From Lentimicrobiaceae bacterium (GTDB taxonomy: Bacteria > Bacteroidota > Bacteroidia > Bacteroidales > SKPS01), in NCBI GenBank assembly GCA_007119395.1, contig SKPS01000081.1, forward strand, positions 1 to 10,587: a DNA stretch of 10,587 nt. Reading direction: 5' to 3'. The notes beneath the pieces were generated by a model. That model searched no databases, was not told the DNA's origin, and saw nothing but the letters and a program-made list of their open reading frames with translations. Shown here in pieces: positions 1 through 7,441 of the stretch; positions within the stretch are counted from its first letter, which is position 1, and every line of letters begins with the position of its first letter. The position numbers were made by a program, and so were the translations under genes.

Positions 1-185
1 CATTGAACCTCGCCCTCAATGATACCTGTAGGCCCTACGACCAACTTCCCTTTGCTGGTCAAACTCCCCTTTAGGTTGCCATCAATACGAAAATCACCAT
101 TGCTGATGATGTCGCCCTTAAAGGTGGTGCCATTGATGATTTTGTTTAACTCATCAGGGGTGGGAACTTCTGTAGACTTTGCCAT
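1..185 (-). CDS. Bactofilin family protein (5' part only)
   Basis: The first 61 codons of a polymer-forming bactofilin (DUF583) lie here on the minus strand, starting with ATG at 185-183; the rest is beyond the left edge. The reading begins MAKSTEVPTPDELNKI and continues into a repeating Gly/hydrophobic pattern with pieces such as GTTFKGDI, GDFRIDGNLKGSL and GKLVVGPTGII. This is the typical start of the right-handed beta-helix of bactofilins after a short disordered N-terminus. Bactofilins polymerise without nucleotide into filaments, often membrane-bound, that serve cell shape or position cell-wall enzymes. A good Bacteroidota promoter (221-250) lies upstream, leaving a short leader of about 30 nt. 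The gene diverges from ileS. Family assignment is confident; the specific cellular role cannot be told from this fragment. Confidence 0.85.
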   Translation of the reverse strand, partial: MAKSTEVPTPDELNKIINGTTFKGDIISNGDFRIDGNLKGSLTSKGKLVVGPTGIIEGEVQ

Positions 186-220
186 ATCTTGATCTGTTTT
201 TTTGATGTCAGCTTGCCATG

Positions 221-250
221 CAAAGATACACATTCATCACACCAGCGCAA
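221..250 (-). promoter_or_regulatory. Candidate promoter of the bactofilin gene
   Basis: On the minus strand TATCTTTG (228-221) matches the Bacteroidota -7 consensus TAnnTTTG exactly. TTG (250-248) sits 19 nt upstream, the expected place for the -33 element. Transcription would start near 214, giving a leader of about 30 nt before the ATG at 185. Confidence 0.6.
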
Positions 251-270
251 TAGTTTAGGTGCTTTTTTCT

Positions 271-278
271 TACTTTTG
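271..278 (+). promoter_or_regulatory. Candidate -7 box of the ileS operon promoter
   Basis: TACTTTTG matches TAnnTTTG. No clear TTG is found at the -33 spacing; the nearest T-rich stretch (254-256) is a poor match. Initiation here would leave a leader of about 90 nt before ileS, in which I see no obvious ribosome-binding site or riboswitch fold. The box lies back to back with the bactofilin promoter. Confidence 0.4.
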
Positions 279-374
279 CGCCGCCTATTGAAATTTACGC
301 TGTACCATAAACATTGCATAATCATTCTGATAAGCTGGTTACAAGGGTTGCACAGCGATTAACAAACCGAATGG

Positions 375-3300
375 ATGGAGAAGAGATATCCCGAATACAA
401 GAAGCCGGACTTTGCTGCCACAGGCCGGGCGATCAGGACTTGGTGGGAGCAGAACGACACTTTTAGAAATACCCTGGCCATGAGTGCAGGCAGGGAGCCC
501 TTTGTGTTTTATGAGGGCCCTCCCAGTGCAAATGGCATCCCCGGAATTCACCATGTGATGGCCCGCGCCATCAAAGACCTTTTTTGCCGCTATAAAACGA
601 TGAAAGGGTTTCACGTTGAGCGGAAAGGGGGATGGGATACCCATGGGCTGCCTGTAGAGATCAGCGTGGAGAAGACGTTGGGCATCACCAAAGAAGATAT
701 TGGCACCACCATCCCCGTTGAAGAGTACAACGCTGCATGCAGGCGTGAAGTGATGAAGTACAAAGAGGAGTGGGATGAGCTCACACGGATGATGGGTTAT
801 TGGGTTGATCTTGACAACCCCTATATCACCTTCGACAACAAGTACATTGAGAGTGTATGGTATTTGTTGAAGCAGCTATTCGACAAGGATTTGCTGTACA
901 AGGGGTACACGATACAGCCCTATTCGCCCGCGGCAGGTACCGGACTGAGCACGCATGAGCTGAACCAGCCCGGATGTTACCGTGATGTGAAAGACACCAC
1001 CGTTGTGGCGCAGTTCAAGGTGGAGAGCAACCCTGCTTCGGAATGGCTTGCAGCGCTGTCTGATCTGGACACCTTTTTGCTGGCATGGACCACCACCCCC
1101 TGGACCCTCCCCTCCAACACAGCCCTGGCCGTAGGTAGCCAGATCGACTACGCTGTGATCAAAACGTGCAACCCCTACTCAGGAAAACCAATCGTGGTGA
1201 TCCTGGCTTCCGCTTTGGTTGAGAAATATTTTGACCCTGCCAACGAAGGGCTTCCGTTGGATGAGTACCAGGCAGGAGGCAAAAAGCTGCCCTGGAGCTC
1301 CTTACAAGTGGTAAAGGGGCGTCAGCTGGCCGGAATGAGCTATCAGCAACTGATCCCCTTTGTTGCACCCAAAGGGGATGCCTTCAGGGTGATTGAAGGC
1401 GATTTTGTTACCACCGAAGATGGTACCGGTATCGTGCATATTGCACCCACTTTTGGTGCCGACGACGACAGGGTGGCCAAAGCCAACGGTATTGTCCCTT
1501 TGCTGCTTACAGACAGCACAGGGAAAAGTCAGCCCATGGTTGACAGAACGGGCAAGTTTTACCGTCTTGAAGACCTGGATCCAGCCTTCGTTCAGCAACA
1601 GGTTAACACCGGGCTCTATTCCCCTTTTGCCGGAAGCTTTACGAAGAATGAATTTGATCCCGGCAAAGCCGAAAGCGACGAAACCCTTGATGTGGCGCTG
1701 GTGGTACACCTGAAACAGCAAGAGCGTGCTTTCAAAATAGAGAAGTATGTTCACAGCTACCCACACTGCTGGCGAACCGATAAGCCGATCCTTTATTACC
1801 CTCTCGACAGTTGGTTTGTGAGAACCACTGCATTGAAAGAGAGGATGATGGAGTTGAACAAGACCATTAACTGGAAGCCTGCCTGGACCGGAGAGGGGCG
1901 TTTTGGAGAGTGGTTGAAGAACCTGGTCGACTGGAACCTGTCGCGTTCACGGTTCTGGGGCATCCCTTTGCCCATCTGGGTAAGTGAAGACAAAACCGAG
2001 ATGGCATGTATCGGCTCCGCGGCCGAACTGAAAGAGGCCATCGATCAAGCTGTTGAAGCCGGTGTGATGAAAGAGAACCCTCTGGCACAGTTCGAACCGG
2101 GCGACCTCTCAGAAGAGAACTACCTCACCTTTGACTTCCACCGGCCCTACGTCGATAGCATCGTGCTGGTGTCGCCCAACGGGAAACCGTTGTACCGTGA
2201 ACCCGACCTGATCGACGTTTGGTTCGACTCAGGCGCTATGCCCTATGCGCAATACCACTACCCCTTCGATAACCAGGAGCTGTTCAAAAACCACTTCCCC
2301 GCTGACTTTATCGCCGAAGGCGTGGACCAAACCCGTGGCTGGTTCTTTACCCTCCATGCCATCGCCTCGCTGGTGTTTGACTCGGTCGCTTTTAAAAATG
2401 TGCTCTCGAACGGACTGGTACTTGACCGCAAAGGAAACAAAATGTCGAAACGGCTGGGCAATGCCATTGACCCGTTCGAAACCATCAACAAGTACGGGCC
2501 TGATGCCACGCGGTGGTATCTGATCACCAATGCCCAACCGTGGGACAACCTCAAATTTGACCTGGAGGGGGTGGCAGAGGTGCAGCGCAAGTTCTTCGGA
2601 ACGCTGTACAACACCTATGCCTTCTTTACGCTCTATGCTAACATCGATGACTTCAGCTACAGCGAGCCTGAGATACCTGTTGAGGATCGACCTGAAATCG
2701 ACCGATGGATCCTCTCAGAGCTCAACACCCTGATTGAATTGGTGGATGACGCCTATGCACAATATGAGCCCACCCGCGCCGGCAGAGCCATTCAGCAATT
2801 CACCGATGAGCACCTGAGCAACTGGTATGTGAGGCTCTCAAGACGCCGTTTCTGGAAAGGTGACAAGGGACCCGACAAGATGGCGGCATACCAGACGCTT
2901 TACCAGTGCCTGGTAACCATCGCCAAGCTGGCTGCTCCCATCGCACCCTTTTATATGGAACAGCTATACCGTGACCTGAACCAGGGGACCCAACGCGAAC
3001 AGTGTGCATCGGTGCACATGACACAGTTCCCCAAACCCAATGCACATCAGATCGACAAAGCCCTCGAAGAGAGGATGCAGATGGCACAATCGATCTCTTC
3101 CATGGTGCTCTCATTGCGCAAAAGATCCAATATCAGAGTGAGGCAGCCGCTACAAAAGATTATGATCCCGGTAGCCAACGGCCAAACCAGGCAACAGCTG
3201 GAGCGTGTGGCTGATCTGATTAGTAATGAGGTGAATATAAAAGAGATAGAGTATATTCCGGCCCAGAACGATATGCTGGTGAAAAAGGCAAAAGCCAATT

Positions 3301-3812
3301 TCAAAGTGCTGGGGCCGCGGTATGGCAAACTGATGAAACAGATTGCCGGCTCTGTAGCTCAATTCAGCAGAGAAGAGATTGCTCAATATGAACAGCAAGG
3401 ATCGCTTCACCTCACCGTGCAGGGCGAAACAGTGGTGCTGCAGCAAGGCGATCTCGATGTGATCACCGAAGACATTCCGGGTTGGGTAGTGGCCTCAGAG
3501 AAAAATCTCACGGTAGCCCTCGATGTTACCATTACCAAAGAGCTGGAACTGGAAGGTGTTGCAAGAGACTTTGTTAACAGAGTACAAAACCTGAGGAAAG
3601 AACTCGGATTTAACGTGACAGACAGAATATCCATCGTTTGTGAAAAAAATGATCACCTCATGGATGCAATTGTATATAAAAATGATTATATTTGTTCAGA
3701 AACTCTGGCTGATCAGATTCAATGGGTTGACCAAGGCACTATTAGCAGTGATGCGCACCTGTTTGAACTGAATGACACCATCAGTGTGCCTGTTCAGATC
3801 GCTGTAGTGTGA
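375..3812 (+). CDS. ileS: Isoleucyl-tRNA synthetase, type 2 (eukaryote-like)
   Basis: This 1145-residue class I synthetase charges tRNA(Ile) with isoleucine in the cytoplasm. The Rossmann catalytic domain begins at once (FVFYEGPPSANG, about 43-54). Where most class I enzymes have HIGH it reads GIHH (57-60). The CP1 editing domain carries WTTTPWTLPSN (238-248) and GTGIVHIAPTFGADD (350-364), with an Asp (363 or 364) expected to be the editing aspartate. The second signature is KMSKR (689-693), and LSNWYVRLSRRRFW (814-827) lies in the helical anticodon-binding domain. The long C-terminal region (GVARDFVNRVQNLRKELGF) is of the eukaryote-like IleRS2 type rather than the Zn-finger tail of E. coli IleRS. 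The ATG at 375 fits the family N-terminus (ME-KRYPEYK); an ATG at 371 is out of frame. It is followed after 51 nt by the DksA-family gene, probably in one transcript. IleRS2 enzymes are known to be less sensitive to mupirocin than type 1. Confidence 0.97.
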   Translation: MEKRYPEYKKPDFAATGRAIRTWWEQNDTFRNTLAMSAGREPFVFYEGPPSANGIPGIHHVMARAIKDLFCRYKTMKGFHVERKGGWDTHGLPVEISVEKTLGITKEDIGTTIPVEEYNAACRREVMKYKEEWDELTRMMGYWVDLDNPYITFDNKYIESVWYLLKQLFDKDLLYKGYTIQPYSPAAGTGLSTHELNQPGCYRDVKDTTVVAQFKVESNPASEWLAALSDLDTFLLAWTTTPWTLPSNTALAVGSQIDYAVIKTCNPYSGKPIVVILASALVEKYFDPANEGLPLDEYQAGGKKLPWSSLQVVKGRQLAGMSYQQLIPFVAPKGDAFRVIEGDFVTTEDGTGIVHIAPTFGADDDRVAKANGIVPLLLTDSTGKSQPMVDRTGKFYRLEDLDPAFVQQQVNTGLYSPFAGSFTKNEFDPGKAESDETLDVALVVHLKQQERAFKIEKYVHSYPHCWRTDKPILYYPLDSWFVRTTALKERMMELNKTINWKPAWTGEGRFGEWLKNLVDWNLSRSRFWGIPLPIWVSEDKTEMACIGSAAELKEAIDQAVEAGVMKENPLAQFEPGDLSEENYLTFDFHRPYVDSIVLVSPNGKPLYREPDLIDVWFDSGAMPYAQYHYPFDNQELFKNHFPADFIAEGVDQTRGWFFTLHAIASLVFDSVAFKNVLSNGLVLDRKGNKMSKRLGNAIDPFETINKYGPDATRWYLITNAQPWDNLKFDLEGVAEVQRKFFGTLYNTYAFFTLYANIDDFSYSEPEIPVEDRPEIDRWILSELNTLIELVDDAYAQYEPTRAGRAIQQFTDEHLSNWYVRLSRRRFWKGDKGPDKMAAYQTLYQCLVTIAKLAAPIAPFYMEQLYRDLNQGTQREQCASVHMTQFPKPNAHQIDKALEERMQMAQSISSMVLSLRKRSNIRVRQPLQKIMIPVANGQTRQQLERVADLISNEVNIKEIEYIPAQNDMLVKKAKANFKVLGPRYGKLMKQIAGSVAQFSREEIAQYEQQGSLHLTVQGETVVLQQGDLDVITEDIPGWVVASEKNLTVALDVTITKELELEGVARDFVNRVQNLRKELGFNVTDRISIVCEKNDHLMDAIVYKNDYICSETLADQIQWVDQGTISSDAHLFELNDTISVPVQIAVV

Positions 3813-3863
3813 TGCAGAAGCAGAGGTTTCAGGGTAGTGAATAACAGTAAAACATAAGTTACT

Positions 3864-4268
3864 ATGAGCAAGAAAGAAGAGAAGATTGCAAAAACGAAGT
3901 ATTCGGATGCCGAACTCGAAGAGTTTCGTCAGATTATCCTGAAAAAGCTTGAAGATGCCCGGAAGGACCTCAAGATGCTGACTGATGCATACACCTTTAA
4001 CAATGAGAACGACACCAACGACACTTCTCCCACTTTCAAGGTATTGGAAGAGGGGTATCATGTGTTGTCGAAGGAGGAGAACAGTCAGTTGGCTGCGAGG
4101 CAGCAGAAGTTCATCACCAACCTGGAGAATGCGCTGATCCGCATTAAAAACGGCACCTACGGGGTATGTCGTGAAACGGGTAAGCTGATCTCAAAAGAGA
4201 GGTTGCGCAGTGTACCTCATGCCACACTCAGCATCGAGGCCAAACTGAAACAACCGCAAAAAAAATAA
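3864..4268 (+). CDS. dksA: DksA/TraR-family regulator lacking most zinc ligands
   Basis: A 134-residue member of the DksA/TraR family, which binds the secondary channel of RNA polymerase and, with ppGpp, adjusts transcription. The N-terminal two-thirds is charged and helical, fitting the coiled coil. The tip region reads ENDTNDTSP, giving Asp50 and Asp53 in a DxxDxS arrangement like the DxxDxA tip motif of DksA. The C-terminal globular part (YGVCRETGKLI, then RLRSVPHATLSIEA) is clearly homologous to the zinc-finger segment, but the CxxC...CxxC pattern has become C102-x-x-T105 ... S123-x-x-A126, so only one of four ligands remains. Zinc-free paralogues with this kind of substitution are known, for example Pseudomonas DksA2. 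It sits between ileS and lspA with no promoter-like sequence before it and 18 nt before lspA, so it is probably cotranscribed. The family is certain; the exact regulatory role is inferred. Confidence 0.9.
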   Translation: MSKKEEKIAKTKYSDAELEEFRQIILKKLEDARKDLKMLTDAYTFNNENDTNDTSPTFKVLEEGYHVLSKEENSQLAARQQKFITNLENALIRIKNGTYGVCRETGKLISKERLRSVPHATLSIEAKLKQPQKK

Positions 4269-4286
4269 CCCGCGATTTCAGTTTAC

Positions 4287-5093
4287 ATGCTACGTAAATC
4301 GTTGATTGTAATTTTCCTGATTATCATTGCGGATCAGGTGCTTAAGGTGTATATCAAAACCAATTACACCATTGGTGAGATGCATACACTCTTTAGCTCG
4401 TGGTCGTACATCCTCTTTATTGAAAACGAAGGGATGGCGTTTGGTTGGCAGTTTTTCGGAAGGCATGGCAAACTCTTTTTGAGCATTTTCCGGATTCTGG
4501 CTGCTGCCGGCATCTTTTACTATCTCTTGCTGATTATCCGAAAACAGGCCAAACCGGGTATGATCATCGCCTTTGCCATGATCTTTGCCGGTGCCGTGGG
4601 TAATATTATCGACAGCGCTTTTTATGGTATGCTGTTTACCGAAAGCACCATGCTTCAACAGGCTGTTTTTGACCCGCGTAATGGTTACGCACCCTTTCTT
4701 CACGGCAAAGTGGTTGATATGTTCTACTTCCCGCTCTTCGAAGGGTATTACCCCGAATGGAAAATTGTCCCGGCAGGGCTGCGGGGTGAACACTTCCTCT
4801 TCTTCAGACCCGTATTCAACCTGGCCGATTCTGCCATTACAGTGGGCGTATTTATCCTGCTGATTTTCCAACGCCGCTTTTTCCACGCCGGTGGTATCGC
4901 TACCGTTCAGGTTGATGGAAAGGATGAAACACAACCTTCAGAAGTGCAAGATTCATCCGAAGAGAAGCATCAACCGGAAGTGCAAGATTCATCCGAAGAG
5001 AAGCATCAACCGGAAGTGCAAGATTCATCCGAAGAGAAACATCAACCGGAAGTGCAAGATTCATCCGAAGAGAAACCGGATCACACTGTTTAG
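4287..5093 (+). CDS. lspA: Lipoprotein signal peptidase (signal peptidase II) with repeat tail
   Basis: LspA is an inner-membrane aspartyl protease that removes signal peptides from diacylglyceryl-modified prolipoproteins. The motifs appear in order: a first membrane helix ending in ADQ (Asp16), FIENEGMAFG (44-53), GNIIDS (105-110), VVDMFYF (142-148, catalytic Asp144) and FNLADSAI (177-184, catalytic Asp181). Hydrophobic segments lie near 4-23, 64-85, 91-108 and 180-195. An insertion of about 30 residues between GNIIDS and VVD makes the core longer than the roughly 160 residues usual in proteobacteria. After the last helix (basic QRRFF) comes an acidic tail from about residue 205 to 268, mostly four tandem copies of EVQDSSEEKHQP, the last lacking HQ. 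The tail is not part of the enzyme fold and should face the cytoplasm. The gene's stop codon overlaps that of the convergent glycosyltransferase fusion by 4 nt. Confidence 0.95.
   Translation: MLRKSLIVIFLIIIADQVLKVYIKTNYTIGEMHTLFSSWSYILFIENEGMAFGWQFFGRHGKLFLSIFRILAAAGIFYYLLLIIRKQAKPGMIIAFAMIFAGAVGNIIDSAFYGMLFTESTMLQQAVFDPRNGYAPFLHGKVVDMFYFPLFEGYYPEWKIVPAGLRGEHFLFFRPVFNLADSAITVGVFILLIFQRRFFHAGGIATVQVDGKDETQPSEVQDSSEEKHQPEVQDSSEEKHQPEVQDSSEEKHQPEVQDSSEEKPDHTV
4941..5075 (+). repeat. 36-bp tandem repeat inside the 3' end of lspA
   Basis: Three full 36-bp units (4941-4976, 4977-5012, 5013-5048) and a fourth, shortened unit of about 27 bp (5049-5075) follow one another directly. Each begins GAAGTGCAAGATTCATCCGA. 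Units one and two are identical; the third has a G to A change near its end (AAGCAT to AAACAT). Since 36 is a multiple of three, copy number can vary without shifting the lspA frame; each full unit encodes 12 residues, EVQDSSEEKHQP. Near-identity suggests recent expansion, and the array could be variable between strains. Confidence 0.95.
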
Positions 5094-6898
5094 TAGTCGC
5101 ACTCACCCCGACGCATCCTGTCAAGGGCTTTTTTAAACACCACCAGGGTATTGAGCTCCACAAGGCTTTTCCCTTCTGTCATGTTTTGTCCGTGCCTGCG
5201 CACATGAAGGGTTACTTTGTCGAGCCACTGCATGTTGATTTTTTGTTCAGTAGCACGCATATACCAGTCAGAATCTTCGGCGAACTTGAGAGCGGCATCG
5301 AACAGCCCCACTTTTCTGAACACCTCTTTGCGGTAGAGTGCAGCGCCAATGTATGCCGGGTATGACTCGCGCGGGTCGCCATATGGCTCAAAAGTGTTCT
5401 CCTGCTCATTCAGGCTAAACATTCCGGCATACCCTCTCACCACGTCCACTTCGGGATGTTGTTTCATGTATTTGACGAGCTCGATCAGGTTTCCTTCGGG
5501 GTAGAGGTCATCGGCATCCAGGAAGGCAATATAGTCGCCGGTGGCATCTCTGATTCCGCGGTTACGGGCGAAGGCGGGCCCGTCGTTTCCATACCAGAAG
5601 TACCGCAGGTCTACGTGGAGTTCCTGCTCTGCCCTTCTGATCTCTGCATCGGTGTTGTCAGTTGAGCCATCATTGATGATGAGGATCTCCAGGGCCGGGT
5701 AGTTTTGAGAAAGGATGTTTTCTATGGCCTCTCTGATGAATTTTTCTCCGTTGTACACAGGGATGATAACACTGACCAGGGGCCATTCTGTGGTTGCCTC
5801 ATCTCTTTGTGTGGTATCTTTTGACCGGTAGGTTTCCGGTGATGAGACAAATTGACGCAACAGTTCAGGGGCTTTGCTCAGCTCCTGTCCGAGCCTGAGT
5901 GTAAAGACGGGCATCCGTTTGATGAGTTGGCTCAGGTAGTGGTGTGTATGCCTCCCTACGTTTGGCAGCTGCGACATGGTGGAAAACCCCATGGCCCTTT
6001 GCAGGGTCCAGAATTCAACAGGATGCAGCGATGTATCAGCGCCCTGGTGAACCTCCGGTAGCATAATCCCCTTCAGCGGCAACCGGTCAAGGAGCAAGTC
6101 GCGGTATCGCGGATACATATACATAACCGCCTTTTCGTGTGATAACTTTTCCGGGTTGATGCAGATCTCTGCAAGCTCCGGAAACCTCTCCAAATCTACA
6201 GCATTGATCTTTGCCGTGTTATATAGTGAATACACCATTGGCTCAGGTTCCATGCCTACGATCACATAATCATCTGAAAGGTAATACATCCCTTGCAGCA
6301 AAGAGGAGATAGCAGTGGTTGATTTCCCCTTCCCCCCTTTTCCGGTCACCATCACCGCACCCTGGTCGGTGCCAATGGCCGCCGAATGGATCAACTGCAA
6401 CCCTTTCGATTCCATCCACCAGTGAAACAGCGTTCGCAGCGGCGAAGAGTAGACCCAATAGGGGAAACGCGAGGTGGTCTCCACCCAATAGATCCCAATC
6501 CCTTTGGAAAGATCCAGCACATTGATTGAAAAATCACTCCAGTGAAAGGCCGTCTTGATCTGCGAACTATAGAAACCCCAAATATCACCCCTGTCAGTAA
6601 AATCTTCTATACCTACAGGGTGAGGAACCATCTCTACACCGGTTGACTCAGTGTCCCAGACACACAGTGTGAGATCGGGCTTGCTAACAGGATTACACCG
6701 CAGATGGTTCAAGGCAGGTGTCATAATCTCCACCATGTGGTTCCCGGCAAAACGAAGGCAAATCGTAAAACCGGCGATCTCAAAGTAGTGCTTCTCGTCG
6801 CCCACTGCCTGAACCGCCTGATTGAACCGTTCGTAAAATGCATCGAAGTATTGTGCCTGCTCCTCTTCGCTCTTGATCGACTTGTGTAATGATGTCAT
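5090..6898 (-). CDS. HPr-kinase-like P-loop domain fused to family 2 glycosyltransferase
   Basis: This 602-residue protein has two halves. Residues about 35-350 resemble the HprK/serine-kinase fold: LIHSAAI (169-175), then a Walker A loop GKGGKGKST (186-194; DNA 6317-6343), then YLSDDYVIV (206-214), matching the 'LVADD' Walker B-like segment of HprK. After a short linker (about 351-373) comes a GT-A family 2 glycosyltransferase: VSVIIPVYNG (375-384), IINDGSTDNTD (407-417), a DxD motif in FLDADD (459-464), and EDSDW (541-545) with the likely catalytic acid. The ATG at 6898 is supported by AAGGAG (6914-6909), 10 nt upstream. It follows the PqqD-family gene by 4 nt, so they form an operon. HprK-like kinases next to PqqD proteins and glycosyltransferases are known from some RiPP loci, such as lasso peptides tailored by phosphorylation. 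Action on a PqqD-presented peptide is therefore plausible but unproven. No membrane segment or signal peptide is seen; the protein is probably cytoplasmic. Confidence 0.85.
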   Translation of the reverse strand: MTSLHKSIKSEEEQAQYFDAFYERFNQAVQAVGDEKHYFEIAGFTICLRFAGNHMVEIMTPALNHLRCNPVSKPDLTLCVWDTESTGVEMVPHPVGIEDFTDRGDIWGFYSSQIKTAFHWSDFSINVLDLSKGIGIYWVETTSRFPYWVYSSPLRTLFHWWMESKGLQLIHSAAIGTDQGAVMVTGKGGKGKSTTAISSLLQGMYYLSDDYVIVGMEPEPMVYSLYNTAKINAVDLERFPELAEICINPEKLSHEKAVMYMYPRYRDLLLDRLPLKGIMLPEVHQGADTSLHPVEFWTLQRAMGFSTMSQLPNVGRHTHHYLSQLIKRMPVFTLRLGQELSKAPELLRQFVSSPETYRSKDTTQRDEATTEWPLVSVIIPVYNGEKFIREAIENILSQNYPALEILIINDGSTDNTDAEIRRAEQELHVDLRYFWYGNDGPAFARNRGIRDATGDYIAFLDADDLYPEGNLIELVKYMKQHPEVDVVRGYAGMFSLNEQENTFEPYGDPRESYPAYIGAALYRKEVFRKVGLFDAALKFAEDSDWYMRATEQKINMQWLDKVTLHVRRHGQNMTEGKSLVELNTLVVFKKALDRMRRGECDY

Positions 6899-6902
6899 AC
6901 AA

Positions 6903-7322
6903 TTATATCTCCTTTACTCCGCAGGGATGCGCATATTTCTCCTGGATGTTTTTGTAGGCATGAAGTGTAGCCGGCTTGAGGTGTACCTTGCCATCACGGA
7001 TCATCTGCCTGAACTCTTCCATACACCGGTTCTCATCGCCTGTAGAATCGGTGACAGGCAGGGCGAGGCCCTCCGTAACCAATGCTTCAAAAACACCTCT
7101 TGCAGAATTCACCAACGCCTCCATGTTGTTGGATTCTTGGTCACGCAACAGGCTGAACAGCTCCTCCTGCGGAATAGAATTCTCAACACAACGCCAGATC
7201 AGAACCCCCAGATTGTCGAGACTGAAATAGTTGCCGTTTGACAGGTTGAGCAGGATATACTCCCCTTCAATCATTTGATAGATAATCTCTTCGGTGTTGG
7301 GTTTGTACCTTGTTAAGTTCAT
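6903..7322 (-). CDS. PqqD family protein (peptide-binding RRE-like)
   Basis: A 139-residue protein whose first 90 or so residues match the PqqD / RiPP recognition element fold: IIYQMIEGEYILLNLSNG, then YFSLDNLGVLIW and a helical part ending VFEALVTEGLAL. PqqD proteins are small winged-helix chaperones that hold the leader of a peptide for modifying enzymes. A further 45 or so residues (from about TDSTGDEN) form a charged tail ending KYAHPCGVKEI, longer than a minimal PqqD. I place the start at the ATG at 7322 (MNLTRYKPN). An in-frame TTG at 7367 would extend the frame by 15 residues, but it lies inside the -7 box of the probable promoter and the added residues do not resemble the family. The stop is 4 nt before the kinase-glycosyltransferase fusion, so the two are surely cotranscribed. 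It may act as the substrate-binding partner of that fusion. Confidence 0.82.
   Translation of the reverse strand: MNLTRYKPNTEEIIYQMIEGEYILLNLSNGNYFSLDNLGVLIWRCVENSIPQEELFSLLRDQESNNMEALVNSARGVFEALVTEGLALPVTDSTGDENRCMEEFRQMIRDGKVHLKPATLHAYKNIQEKYAHPCGVKEI
6909..6914 (-). promoter_or_regulatory. Shine-Dalgarno of the kinase-glycosyltransferase fusion
   Basis: AAGGAG on the minus strand lies inside the last codons of the PqqD-family gene, 10 nt before the ATG at 6898. It fixes that start and suggests coupled translation of the two genes. Confidence 0.6.
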
Positions 7323-7364
7323 GATTCGACAGCTCTGAATAATGATGGCGCAATAAAAAGGCCT

Positions 7365-7372
7365 CAAAATTA
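7365..7372 (-). promoter_or_regulatory. Candidate -7 box of the PqqD operon promoter
   Basis: TAATTTTG on the minus strand matches TAnnTTTG. Transcription would begin near 7358, giving a leader of about 35 nt before the ATG at 7322. No TTG is found at the expected -33 distance. The TTG of this box is the alternative start codon rejected for the PqqD-family gene. Confidence 0.5.
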
Positions 7373-7381
7373 CGAATTATA

Positions 7382-7413
7382 TTGGTGTATGCGGGAGAAA
7401 AAGGATAGCTTTG
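7382..7413 (+). promoter_or_regulatory. Candidate promoter of the methyltransferase gene
   Basis: TTG (7382-7384), a 21-nt spacer and TAGCTTTG (7406-7413) match the Bacteroidota -33/-7 arrangement. The predicted start near 7420 leaves a leader of about 20 nt before the ATG at 7442. It is divergent from, and only about 33 bp away from, the PqqD operon -7 box, so one regulator could act on both. Confidence 0.6.
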
Positions 7414-7441
7414 CTGCCCTGTTTCAACAATTCATTATAGT

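Noticed and set aside
2229..2614. Overlapping frames on both strands inside ileS
   Set aside because: They lie inside the well-conserved ileS catalytic domain and have no recognisable protein features.
3813..3863. Separate promoter or terminator between ileS and the DksA-family gene
   Set aside because: No TAnnTTTG box and no hairpin with a T-run are visible in the 51 nt; cotranscription is simpler.
4290..4934. Long minus-strand open frame (214 codons) opposite lspA
   Set aside because: It lies wholly opposite a clear lspA with all its catalytic motifs, and its translation shows no family features.
4941..5075. CRISPR-like array of 36-bp repeats
   Set aside because: The units touch each other with no spacers and lie in frame inside lspA; this is a coding tandem repeat.
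7323..7367. TTG start at 7367 giving a 154-residue PqqD-family protein
   Set aside because: The TTG is part of the probable -7 promoter box, so it would not be in the transcript, and the extra 15 residues do not fit the family.
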